Shown here one piece after another: positions 17,124 through 24,595 of a stretch of DNA of 64,000 nt (position 1 is its first letter; every line of letters starts with the position of its first letter). The stretch spans positions 124,001 through 188,000 of the forward strand of contig NZ_JAHKRM010000013.1 in NCBI RefSeq assembly GCF_019396345.1. The letters are read 5' to 3'. Below the pieces are notes generated by a model. The model did not search any database. It was not told the origin of the DNA and saw only the letters and a program-made list of their open reading frames with translations. Position numbers and translations under genes: made by a program. This stretch comes from Nonomuraea guangzhouensis. GTDB lineage: Bacteria; Actinomycetota; Actinomycetes; Streptosporangiales; Streptosporangiaceae.

Positions 17124-18029
17124 CTACGCGCCCGAAGGGAAGGTCAAGTCGAGCAGGGCACTGGGACGGGGGAGCTTCCCCGTCAGCGACGATTCCGGCG
17201 CCACCTGTGCGGGACGCGGCGTCGAGACGCGCATGCCCAGCGTTCTCGGGTGATCCCGGCCGGGATATTGGGAGAAGACCCCCGCCCGGCGACCGCCGGA
17301 GACGGGCCAGCCGGTGCTCAGGGTGAGGGCCTGGCCTCGGCCGTCGTCGATGTGCAGCATCCAGCTGATCTTCGTTGCGGCGACTTTCGCCAAGGGCCGG
17401 GTGCCGATCAGGGCGCGGAAGGTGGGAGAGACCGCGTGCAGTTGCCGGAAGGTGATCGTGCCCCGGTACATGGTGGCCTTCAGGTCGGATCCGTACGTTT
17501 GGGGGCGCTTGCTGGAAGCCATGGCCAGCAGCGTCTTCAGCGTGGCAGGCTCAAAGACGTTGATCAACTGGTCCCCGTACGCCGCCGCGGTGGCACTCCT
17601 GCGGCCCGCCGCCGCCCACGTCCTCCCCTCGGGCAGCACAGGCGCGTACAGCGGACCGGACCGATAGAGCAGTCCGTTCACCGCGATCGACCGGTTGGGC
17701 TTGGACTCCGTCCCCACCTTCGCCGCGTCCCAGGCGCCCGTCTTCATCTGGTCGCGCATCCGGAAACCGGGGCGGAGGGTACGGGTGATGTCGGCCGCGC
17801 CTACCCCCGTCCCACCGAGCATCAGGACGCCGCGGTTCTCCACCTGGAAGATGTCCTGGTCGCGGCCGAGGTACAGGCCGCCTAACTCCACCACCCGCAC
17901 CGCCTGACGCTTGGCGATCTGCTTCTTCAGCGTGGAGACCGGGTCGACGGCGGCCTGGGCGGGCGCGGGCGGAGCGACCAGCGCGGCGGAGACCAGGGTC
18001 ACGGCCATCAGGGTGATCCAGCGTTTCAT
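17124..18029 (-). CDS. Secreted hypothetical protein
   Basis: A 301-residue protein with a clear Sec signal peptide: MKRWITLMAVTLVSAALVA followed by PPAPAQAA, predicted to be cut after AQA. The mature region is mixed alpha/beta with no cysteine pairs or recognised domain. I chose the ATG at 18029 because it gives this signal peptide and has a GAGAG element upstream; in-frame ATGs at 18041 and 18044 are alternatives, and the frame stays open to 18377 without coding character. The upstream region carries an octamer repeat and a strong hairpin. The role is unknown; an extracellular binding protein is one possibility. Confidence 0.6.
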   Translation of the reverse strand: MKRWITLMAVTLVSAALVAPPAPAQAAVDPVSTLKKQIAKRQAVRVVELGGLYLGRDQDIFQVENRGVLMLGGTGVGAADITRTLRPGFRMRDQMKTGAWDAAKVGTESKPNRSIAVNGLLYRSGPLYAPVLPEGRTWAAAGRRSATAAAYGDQLINVFEPATLKTLLAMASSKRPQTYGSDLKATMYRGTITFRQLHAVSPTFRALIGTRPLAKVAATKISWMLHIDDGRGQALTLSTGWPVSGGRRAGVFSQYPGRDHPRTLGMRVSTPRPAQVAPESSLTGKLPRPSALLDLTFPSGA

Positions 18030-18577
18030 GGGCGCTCTCATCATGATCGGGAACGGACCGGCACAGTCTGCCGGTCCGGCTACGGCTGTGTCACTAGCCG
18101 GGAATGCCGGGGTTGAGGGGCTCGGTGACGGTGGTGACGCGCAGCATCTTCGGGTGCAGGTCCCGGGCCTGCTGCACTTCTTCCGCCGCCGAACCGCCGA
18201 ACCGCCGAACCGCCGAACCGCCGAGCCGCATGCTGAGGCTCGGCGGCCAACACCGCCAGGAAGGTTGGGAATTGAGCACTGTGCCACCCCACCTTGAGGT
18301 CGTCGACTGCGCCTGGGTGCTACTCGCGGCTCCCGACACAACGGGCGCCGTGAACGTCTTGCCACCCGCGCCACCATCCTGCGGTCGGCGCCACGAATCG
18401 CATCACCCCGAACGGTTCATGCTCGGCTGATGACGCATTGGGAGAGCACCCCGGTGGGCATGGCGCTGTCCGGACTCCCCGAGTAGCACCTGGTCGCGTG
18501 ACACATGAATCGAACATGTGATCTAAAATTTGTTGTCGGGTGAGTGGGTGCGGAAGAAGGCGTGGATATGTCGGCCG
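18030..18577. other. Gene-free region with octamer repeat and hairpin
   Basis: About 550 bp between the secreted-protein gene and the arginase-fold gene, both on the minus strand. It contains a five-copy octamer repeat and an adjoining 10-bp perfect stem at 18186-18246. No open frame here has convincing codon usage. Confidence 0.45.
18186..18246. repeat. Five-copy octamer repeat fused to a perfect hairpin
   Basis: CCGCCGAA is repeated four times exactly from 18186 and once as CCGCCGAG (18218-18225). The last unit forms the left arm of an inverted repeat: CCGCCGAGCC (18218-18227) pairs perfectly with GGCTCGGCGG (18237-18246) around a 9-nt loop. It may act as a terminator for the arginase-fold gene or simply be a slippage product. 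Confidence 0.6.
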
Positions 18578-19369
18578 TCAGTGTGTCAGCGCGGCGCCCA
18601 GCCGGTGGATCACGTCGGCCTCGTCGGGGTTGACGTCGTCGCTGGAGGGAGCGTGTTCGGTGATGGCGGCTCCGATGATGTCGTTCACCTGGGAGACGAG
18701 GTCGATCAGTCGCTGTGGCTGTACGCCGTTCGGCTCCGGGTAGCAGGTCGCGCCGAAGGCGGTGGGTTCCAGGACATCCAGGTCGATGTGTACGTACACG
18801 GGGCCGTGCAGGCCGTCGAACGCGCGCTCCAGGTCGTCGACGCCGTACCTGCGCAGGCCGGTCTTCGCGAGGTATTCGTGTTCGGACGCGTCGCCTGCCC
18901 GCTCTCCAGCGATGATCACTTGCTCGGGGCTCAAGGGCTGCTCCGGTGTGAGGGCAGCTGGTCCGTCTCCGAGTAGTGCGCGTACCACCATCCCGTGGAA
19001 GGCGCCCGATGGCAGGGTCTGCGGGCTGTAGACGTCCGGGTGCGCGTCGATCCACAGCACTGTCAAAGCGTCCCCATAGCGGGCGTGGGCAGCGGCGATG
19101 GACGGGATGTCGACCGCGCAGTCGCCGCCGATGGTGATCACACGGTCGTCGATGGCGGCCAATGCCTTCCGCGTCAGCTGCTGGTTCTCCACCAGCGCGT
19201 CGAACGCGCGGATCCCGGCTGTCTTGTCCCCGCCGGTCTCAAGCACCGGCACGGTCACCACCGCGTCGGCCGGAACGAGTTCGGCGGCGCGGCGGGCACC
19301 GGTCATCAGCTGCGGCGCCTTGCTGGATGCTGAGCCTTGCCACTGTGGTACGCAGAGCACAGTCGTCAT
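18578..19369 (-). CDS. Arginase/agmatinase/deacetylase-fold enzyme with altered metal motif
   Basis: A 263-residue ureohydrolase-fold protein. The family's metal motifs can be followed: GGDC at 81-84 where GGDHS is normal, DAHPD at 108-112 and HIDLDVLEP at 194-202, whose aspartates 196 and 198 match the SxDxDxxDP ligands. The normally Mn-binding His of GGDHS is replaced by Cys84; the other acidic ligands are kept. SGAFHGM (121-127) matches the substrate loop. Relatives hydrolyse guanidino compounds or related amides; whether this one has two metals, one metal or no activity is open. It is a single gene next to a transposase remnant. No clear ribosome binding site precedes the ATG. Confidence 0.8.
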   Translation of the reverse strand: MTTVLCVPQWQGSASSKAPQLMTGARRAAELVPADAVVTVPVLETGGDKTAGIRAFDALVENQQLTRKALAAIDDRVITIGGDCAVDIPSIAAAHARYGDALTVLWIDAHPDVYSPQTLPSGAFHGMVVRALLGDGPAALTPEQPLSPEQVIIAGERAGDASEHEYLAKTGLRRYGVDDLERAFDGLHGPVYVHIDLDVLEPTAFGATCYPEPNGVQPQRLIDLVSQVNDIIGAAITEHAPSSDDVNPDEADVIHRLGAALTH

Positions 19370-19439
19370 GCGGCGACGATACGGGGCGCCCGGATCAAAG
19401 GTCTAGATCGTCTTGGGCTGTTATCAAATATTTTTGCAC

Positions 19440-19862
19440 CAGATCGGGCTCGTAGCGGGAAATTACACATGCTGTTCTACTCTGCACGCGTGGATCCGAG
19501 GCCATCTTCGCTCGCATCCGCGTTTGGCGACCTGGGTCAGCAGCAGGGCGAGCCAGCAGATCAGCACCTGCGCGCGGATGGGGTGTTCGAGGTGGGGGAA
19601 GACCTTTCGCGCTGGGCCTTGATCCGCTCCAGTTCGGCCTCGATCCGCGTGATCGCCTGCTCGCGTGCGTTGCGTGCTGGTCACGCAGTTGCTGGTCGGG
19701 GTTGTGGCAGATGATGAACCTGACGTCACCGGCGCCGTCGATGCGGACTTGCCAGCGGCCCTGCCGGGACAGAGCCTGCTCGACCAGGGCGCCGCCGTTG
19801 CGCATCCGTGTCAGTTCGATCGAGCGGATCAAAGCATCCCGACCAGACCTGCGCTTCCACAT
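19440..19862 (-). pseudogene. Decayed IS1634-like (IS4-group) transposase
   Basis: Fragments of one transposase lie in two or three frames of the minus strand. One frame gives RWQVRIDGAGDVRFIICHNPD (about 19690-19755); after a frame change REQAITRIEAELERIKAQRE follows (about 19605-19665); after another change LEHPIRAQVLICWLALLLTQ (about 19530-19590) appears. These blocks match, in order, the pre-catalytic and C-terminal conserved segments of IS1634-type transposases, but the central catalytic part of roughly 100 residues is missing. The element is therefore deleted and frameshifted. Terminal inverted repeats were not identified, and the true limits are uncertain. It marks an old insertion between the arginase and sigma-factor genes. 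Confidence 0.7.
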
Positions 19863-20029
19863 CGGCCGTATGCTCGCCGATGCCGACCGGATCGCCGTCT
19901 GCGGTCGCGTTCGTCAAGGCCCCGACCCCGGCGGGCCGGTCAGCCGCTTCATCTGGCTGGCGGACGGAAGGCCGGCCGGGATGTGGGCCTGTCGCAGCGC
20001 CACGTGATGAACCGGCAGGCCGGTCCGCG

Positions 20030-21037
20030 TTACCGCATGGACTCGGCGGCAGCGGTGGGCGGCAGCCCGCAGAGGGGGAATAGGCCGGGGTCGAGGAACG
20101 CGACGATCCGCGCGATGCCCACGGCCGAAACGGTCAGCACTTGAATCGCGTGCGCCTTGTACACGCCGTCGCGGTCGCGCGTGTAGGACCCGAACGCGGG
20201 CTGGCCGTTGACGCATGTCGGGACCATCCGGTGGTCACCGGATGCCCGGATCCTGGTGGCCAGGAATCGCCCGACCCGCTCCCGGCCGGCGAACCACGTC
20301 GGGATCGGCGGCATCTCCCAGACCGCGTCCTCGGTCAGCACCTCCGTCAAGGTGGCGATGTCGGCGTTCTCGAAGGCGGCGGCATACCGGTCGAGCAGCG
20401 CCCGCCGGTCCGGTTCGGCCGGTTCGGTGATCCCCTCCTGATCGGGGGCGAGTTGGCTGAGCTGCGCGTGGGCGCGCTGCAACGCGCTGTTGACCGCGGC
20501 GGTCGTGACACCGAGCAGGTCGGCGACCTCGCTCGCCCGCCAGGCCAGCACGTCGCGCAGGATCAGCACGGCACGTTGGCGGCCGGGCAGGTACTGCAAC
20601 GCGGCGATGAACGCCAGTCTCATGGTCTGCCTGGCCTCGACGACCGCGGCCGGATCGGTGCCGAACAGAACGTCGGGAGCGGGCTGCAGCCACAGCACCT
20701 CCGGCGGTCTCGGGCCTATCGTCTCGTCCGGATCGTCGCTGGGGCCGCCCAGCCCGGAGGGCAACGGCCGCCGCCGGCCGCCCTGCAGCGCCTTCAGGCA
20801 TGCCCGGGTCGCGATCCGATACAGCCAGGTGCGCACCGAGGAACGCCCTTCGAAGCCGTCGTAGCCCCGCCACGCCTGCAGGTAGGTCTCCTGGAGCGCG
20901 TCCTCGGCATCGTGGATCGAGCCGAGCATCCGGTAGCAGTACGCCAGCAGCTCCCGCCGGAACGGCTCGCTCAGCCTGGCGAACGCCTCGCCGGGCGAAT
21001 CGGCGATATCCGCCTGGAGCTGACGTGTGCCCGCCAT
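20030..21037 (-). CDS. ECF RNA polymerase sigma factor with SnoaL-like C-terminal domain
   Basis: A 335-residue extracytoplasmic-function sigma factor of the SigG/SigX5 type. Region 2 is seen in FRRELLAYCYRMLGSIHDAE and ETYLQAWRGYDGFEGRSS, region 4 in LPGRQRAVLILRDVLAWRAS and VADLLGVTTAAVNSALQRA. The last 120 residues form a SnoaL/NTF2-like domain (YAAAFENADIATLTEVL, then VWEMPPIPTWFAGRE), which in such sigma factors replaces a separate anti-sigma in control of activity. I placed the start at 21037, behind a G-rich ribosome binding site. It is the last gene of a minus-strand set with a short membrane ORF, a DUF899 protein and a small ABM-like protein, its likely targets or partners. Confidence 0.88.
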   Translation of the reverse strand: MAGTRQLQADIADSPGEAFARLSEPFRRELLAYCYRMLGSIHDAEDALQETYLQAWRGYDGFEGRSSVRTWLYRIATRACLKALQGGRRRPLPSGLGGPSDDPDETIGPRPPEVLWLQPAPDVLFGTDPAAVVEARQTMRLAFIAALQYLPGRQRAVLILRDVLAWRASEVADLLGVTTAAVNSALQRAHAQLSQLAPDQEGITEPAEPDRRALLDRYAAAFENADIATLTEVLTEDAVWEMPPIPTWFAGRERVGRFLATRIRASGDHRMVPTCVNGQPAFGSYTRDRDGVYKAHAIQVLTVSAVGIARIVAFLDPGLFPLCGLPPTAAAESMR

Positions 21038-21048
21038 CGCCCCGCCCC

Positions 21049-21222
21049 TCATCCCATCGGCCAGATCATGGCGATCATTGTCGCGGCCATGAGGGCATGG
21101 GCCAGATGGGAGATCCTCTCGCCGCCGCCGGAGCCGGGTCGCGCGGAGCGCGACAGGAACCACAGCGCGGTGCCCGCCAGCAGGAGGGCGAGCACCCACC
21201 TGATGGGTATTGACTCGATCAT
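21049..21222 (-). CDS. Short membrane ORF resembling the start of DUF5134 proteins
   Basis: A 57-residue reading frame starting MIESIPIRWVLALLLAGTAL, with a second hydrophobic helix HLAHALMAATMIAMIWPMG at its end. This two-helix pattern with SHxxHALMAxxMxxM resembles the N terminus of DUF5134 proteins, which are normally about three times longer with five helices. Here a TGA stops the frame after the second helix, and the sigma-factor start follows within 12 bp. It is either a functional miniature membrane protein or a truncated remnant. A GGAAG element precedes the ATG. Confidence 0.45.
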   Translation of the reverse strand: MIESIPIRWVLALLLAGTALWFLSRSARPGSGGGERISHLAHALMAATMIAMIWPMG

Positions 21223-21295
21223 TCGATGACTTCCGTGTTCGAGGCGGCGGGTGACGCCTGCGGTTCGCGGCATCACCCGCCTTGCCGTCCGTGGC

Positions 21296-22024
21296 TCAGT
21301 GGTGGGAATGGGGGCGGGAGCGGTCGCCGTAGGTGTCGTGGTAGGGGAATTCGGTGACATAGCGCTGCCGCCCGAGCGGGGTCAGGTCGAGGTAGTGGTA
21401 GGTGCTCAACATGACCTCGGCGCCGCGTCCGTACGTCGAGTAGGTGTGGTAGACGGTGTCGCCGTCGCGGAGGAAGACACTCACGGCCTGGGCGTCGCCC
21501 TGCAGCGCGTGGGTCAGGCCCTCCCGTTCCAAGGTCGCCCTGTCCTTGTAGTTGTACTCCACGGGCGCGACGGACTCGTCGTTGGTGACGTGGAAGTCGT
21601 AGTTGAAGGTGGTCCCGGCCGAGGAGTACCACGGGATCGTCCATCCCATCCGCGCCCGGAACTTCTCCAGCTTGTCCAGCGGCGCGCGGGAGATGAGCGC
21701 CAACGTGGTGTCGCCGGCGTGCAGATGCTCCAGGCGGCCCACGTTGTCGACCGCGAACGAGCAGCTCGGGCAGCCCTCATCCCAGCTCGGGTCGAACATG
21801 AAGTGGTAGACGAGCAGCTGGCGACGGCTTTCGAACAGATCGACCAGACGCGCCGGACCAGCAGGACCTTCGAACGCGTACTCCTTGTCGATCCGCACCA
21901 TCGGCAGTTCGCGACGCCGTACGGTGACCGCGTCCTGCGCCTGCATGGCTTGCTTCTCCTGCGCCAGGAGCTCCAGCCGGGCCGGTAGCCACTCCTCGCG
22001 GGATACGACCTTGGGAAGATTCAT
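21296..22024 (-). CDS. DUF899 family thioredoxin-like protein
   Basis: A 242-residue cytoplasmic protein of the DUF899 family, a thioredoxin-like fold. Typical blocks are VVSREEWLPARLELLAQEK at the N terminus, LLVYHFMFDPSWDEGCPSCS with the CPSC dithiol pair (about residues 85-90), and the C-terminal RGAEVMLSTYHYLDLTPLGR. The dithiol suggests a redox role, though no substrate is known. The ATG at 22024 has AAGGAG 8 nt upstream; a GTG at 22048 is less likely. It lies directly behind the small ABM-like gene and upstream of the ECF sigma gene, consistent with a co-regulated stress unit. Confidence 0.85.
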   Translation of the reverse strand: MNLPKVVSREEWLPARLELLAQEKQAMQAQDAVTVRRRELPMVRIDKEYAFEGPAGPARLVDLFESRRQLLVYHFMFDPSWDEGCPSCSFAVDNVGRLEHLHAGDTTLALISRAPLDKLEKFRARMGWTIPWYSSAGTTFNYDFHVTNDESVAPVEYNYKDRATLEREGLTHALQGDAQAVSVFLRDGDTVYHTYSTYGRGAEVMLSTYHYLDLTPLGRQRYVTEFPYHDTYGDRSRPHSHH

Positions 22025-22044
22025 GATCTGCTCCTTCTCTCTGT

Positions 22045-22350
22045 TCACGGCGCGCAGAAACGGTAGGAACCGACCAGCGCGGCATCAGATCGCGTCGGCG
22101 ACCCGGCCATGCGCTCGGACGCCCTCCGCTGGAACTCCGCGAACGCCGGCAACCGCGACAGCGGGCTGTCATCCCCCTCGCTGATCACGACGTGCAGGAA
22201 ACTCACCCCGTCGGCCAGCCGGAAAGCCGCATAACGAAACCCCGGGGGAGTTGCCTCGTTCAACTCGTCGAACACCCGCTCCACCAGCCGCTGGTTCTCC
22301 TCCGCCGCGTCGGCCCGTGTCTCGTACCGGATCACAACCGCCTTGCTCAT
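22045..22350 (-). CDS. Small ABM/dimeric alpha-beta barrel-like protein
   Basis: A 101-residue protein with the strand-helix-strand order of ferredoxin-like dimeric alpha-beta barrels: VVIRYETRADAAEENQRLVE, then YAAFRLADGVSFLHVVISEG, and a helix FAEFQRRASERM before the final strand. The catalytic residues of monooxygenases are not evident, so it may be a binding or stress protein. GGGAGG lies upstream of the ATG at 22350. It is the first gene of the minus-strand set ending in the ECF sigma factor, 20 bp before the DUF899 gene. Confidence 0.6.
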   Translation of the reverse strand: MSKAVVIRYETRADAAEENQRLVERVFDELNEATPPGFRYAAFRLADGVSFLHVVISEGDDSPLSRLPAFAEFQRRASERMAGSPTRSDAALVGSYRFCAP

Positions 22351-22704
22351 CCCGGCGACCTCCCATGGACGTCCAGAACCGGCCCGCGCCGTTCGTGGGC
22401 CTATCTGTACAGAGGCGGCGAACCCCGAAAACTCATCGCCCCACCCGCACGCGACCTCGCGCACCGAAGACATGGACCACGACCTGGCCGGTCGCCCGAC
22501 CACTGTCGGTGACCTGAGCGCCGACTACGACGCCATGGACCGCCTCACCGGCCAGACGCTGAAGAACGGCTGGTGCGACCTCTACTAGTGGTTCTGCCAG
22601 GCCGTGAGCTGCGACCTGGTGAGGTGGAGGTCGATTGCGACGCGGTGGTGTTGTGGCATGCCCGCGGGAAAAGCGGACGGAGGTAAGGGCGCACTCGGCG
22701 ACCG
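22351..22704. other. Intergenic region without recognised gene
   Basis: About 350 bp containing the promoter of the ABM-like/DUF899/sigma unit. A plus-strand frame around 22472-22588 encodes about 38 residues (ending TLKNGWCDLY) but has no ribosome binding site or known match. I see no hairpin, repeat or RNA gene. Confidence 0.4.
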
Positions 22705-23067
22705 CTAGACGGCGCAGGGCACGCTGGCGCCCGTGCGGATCTCGTAGAAGAACGCGCGGCGAAGGGCAGGCGGCACGATGGCGCGGCCGACGCAGAGCGT
22801 GAGGTCGCCGCTCAGCGCATGGAGGATCACCTGGCAGCCGGACGGTGGCCGGTTGTCGAAGGAACCGACCTGCTGGCCGGGGACCAAGCCGATAAAGGCA
22901 TCACAGGAGCTGTAGCTAATGTTGGTCGTCGGCTGGGAGAAAGCCGTGTCGGCGAAGAATGTGAGCCGTCCTACGTCCGCATGTGCGGGAGCGGCCATAA
23001 AGATCACCCCGGCGATTGCTGCAATGGCCGCACATGCCGCGCGACCAGGGCGAATGGCACGTAACAT
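22705..23067 (-). CDS. Small secreted cysteine-containing protein
   Basis: A 120-residue hypothetical exported protein. The signal peptide comprises a basic start (MLRAIRPGRA), a hydrophobic core (CAAIAAIAGVIFMAA) and a PAHA cleavage site. The mature 90 residues contain four cysteines (SSCDAF, SGCQV, LTLCVG, VPCAV), which could make two disulfides in a small extracellular domain. There is no recognised family. It is monocistronic. Confidence 0.5.
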   Translation of the reverse strand: MLRAIRPGRAACAAIAAIAGVIFMAAPAHADVGRLTFFADTAFSQPTTNISYSSCDAFIGLVPGQQVGSFDNRPPSGCQVILHALSGDLTLCVGRAIVPPALRRAFFYEIRTGASVPCAV

Positions 23068-23434
23068 TGCCTCTCCCGCAAAGTATTCAGCTGTTTACTG
23101 AAAGAGAATTCCTGAACGGACTCCTGCATTCAGGTGTAAACGCGTTCGGTGCCCGATGCAAGTGCATTCCCGGAGCAATTCCGGTGCCACCACGAGCCTG
23201 TCGAGGGTGACCGGCCGGACGTCGTTGGCCAGACCCGCGAGTGTCACGGCACGCGGCCGATGCCCCTTGCCTGCCGGCGCCTCGGGTCGCAGCGGCAGGA
23301 TTCCCGCGCAACCAGACGATTCAGCGGGATTCCAGAAATATTGCGGGGAGATGTCTTGTGACTCAGAGGATCGCCGTCGTAGCGTATCGGCACTGGCGAT
23401 TGATACGCATCGACGATTTCCTCCAGGGGGTGTC
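23068..23434. other. Promoter region of the LacI-type regulator
   Basis: About 365 bp between the small secreted protein and the LacI regulator. The only structured element is one copy of the decamer GATACGCATC at 23402-23411, also present before the ABC-transporter operon. The LacI frame stays open upstream to 23156, but that part lacks family similarity. Confidence 0.5.
23402..23411 (+). promoter_or_regulatory. Candidate LacI-type operator, autoregulatory copy
   Basis: GATACGCATC lies 23 bp before the LacI start. The same quasi-palindrome, in the forms GATACGCATC, GATGCGTATC and GATACGTATC, occurs three times just after this gene, upstream of the binding-protein gene. The position suggests autoregulation. 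Confidence 0.55.
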
Positions 23435-24466
23435 ATGGCGGCGTTCACCAGCAAGGACGTCGCGCGTGTCGCCGGTGTCTCGCAGAGCACCGTGTCCTAT
23501 GTGATGACCGGCAAGCGGCCCATCTCCGAGCGCACACGGCGGCGGGTCCTTGACGCGATGGAACAGCTCACCTACGAACCGCACGCCGGTGCCCGGGCTC
23601 TCGCGGGGCGTCGTACCCGTGTGGTCGGACTGGTCGTGCGCTTCGGGATCGGGGGCGACACCTTCGGGTTGCTGCCGTTCATCGAGACCATCACCAGCTC
23701 GGCCCGCGCCCACGATCACGATGTTCTGCTCGTGACCGCGGACGAGGGCTCCGCGGGTCTGCGGCGCCTCGCCGGACGGGCCCTGTGCGACGCGATCATC
23801 ATGATGGACATCGAGGAGCAGGACGAGCGGGTCCCGGTGGCCGCCGGGCTGTCCGTTCCGGTGGTGCTCATCGGTGTGCCGGCCGACCCGGCCGGGCTGC
23901 ACTGCGTCGACCTCGACTTCGAGGCGGCGGCCCGGATGGCCGTCGACGAGCTGGCCGGCGCCGGGCACGACGAGATCGTCGTGATGGGTTACCCGGCCTC
24001 GTCGATGGAGCGGGGCCTGAACTTCGTCGGCCGTGTTCTGCGATCGGCGCGGCGGCAGGCGCGGGTGCGCGGCCTTCCGCTGACGGTGATCGAACCGGTG
24101 GAACGTGGACAGGAGGCCGCTGCGGTCGATCAGCTCCTCGCCCGATGGACTAACAAACATCAGCGGCTCGGAGTACTGGTGCCGCACAGCGACGCGATCG
24201 TGCCGCTGCTGAACGCGCTGCGGAAGCGGGACGTCGTGCCGGGCCGGGACATCTCCCTCATCGGACTCAGTACCGACCGCGAGGCCGAGCAGTCCGATCC
24301 GCCGTACACGAATGTCTCCGGGGAACCGCGCGACGTCTCGCGGCGCGCGATGGAGACGCTGTTCTGGTTACTTGATCCAAGTTCTGGGGTGGAACGTCCC
24401 GCAATCGACCTGGTCGCGCCTCGACTCACCCGTCGTACGACCGTGATGCCTACTCCCTCCAACTGA
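23435..24466 (+). CDS. LacI-family transcriptional regulator
   Basis: A 343-residue repressor. The N-terminal helix-turn-helix and hinge read KDVARVAGVSQSTVSYVMTG and ISERTRRRVLDAMEQLTYEP (residues about 6-45), and the rest is a periplasmic-binding-protein-like sugar-sensing domain (VVGLVVRFGIGGDTFGLLPF to the C terminus). The ATG at 23435 follows a GGGGG element. It sits immediately upstream of a carbohydrate ABC operon on the same strand, separated by 129 bp that hold three copies of a palindromic motif. It is therefore the likely repressor of that operon, induced by its sugar or a derivative. Confidence 0.9.
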   Translation: MAAFTSKDVARVAGVSQSTVSYVMTGKRPISERTRRRVLDAMEQLTYEPHAGARALAGRRTRVVGLVVRFGIGGDTFGLLPFIETITSSARAHDHDVLLVTADEGSAGLRRLAGRALCDAIIMMDIEEQDERVPVAAGLSVPVVLIGVPADPAGLHCVDLDFEAAARMAVDELAGAGHDEIVVMGYPASSMERGLNFVGRVLRSARRQARVRGLPLTVIEPVERGQEAAAVDQLLARWTNKHQRLGVLVPHSDAIVPLLNALRKRDVVPGRDISLIGLSTDREAEQSDPPYTNVSGEPRDVSRRAMETLFWLLDPSSGVERPAIDLVAPRLTRRTTVMPTPSN

Positions 24467-24484
24467 TCAGCCGTCACAGGCCCG

Positions 24485-24547
24485 CGATACGCATCGTCGA
24501 TGCGTATCGACGGACCCCTCACATAGCCGCAGTCGATACGTATCGAC
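24485..24547 (+). promoter_or_regulatory. LacI operator cluster upstream of the sugar ABC operon
   Basis: A perfect inverted repeat at 24485-24509 has two 12-bp arms (CGATACGCATCG and CGATGCGTATCG) around a single T. A second perfect palindrome, GTCGATACGTATCGAC, lies at 24532-24547, 48 bp before the binding-protein start. Together they provide three GATRCGYATC decamers, the CG-centred quasi-palindrome expected for a LacI-family protein. Confidence 0.7.
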
Positions 24548-24595
24548 AGAGACTCGATCCGCCCCGGAAATCTTCCGTATCCGAAAGGACACGAC

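Noticed and set aside
19863..20029. A remnant regulator (ArsR/DUF2087-like) on the plus strand
   Set aside because: Only a 15-residue resemblance without a full helix-turn-helix; the minus strand here may be part of the decayed transposase.
22472..22588. A short plus-strand frame ending TLKNGWCDLY
   Set aside because: It has no start signal and no family match; it may be a relic but cannot be supported.
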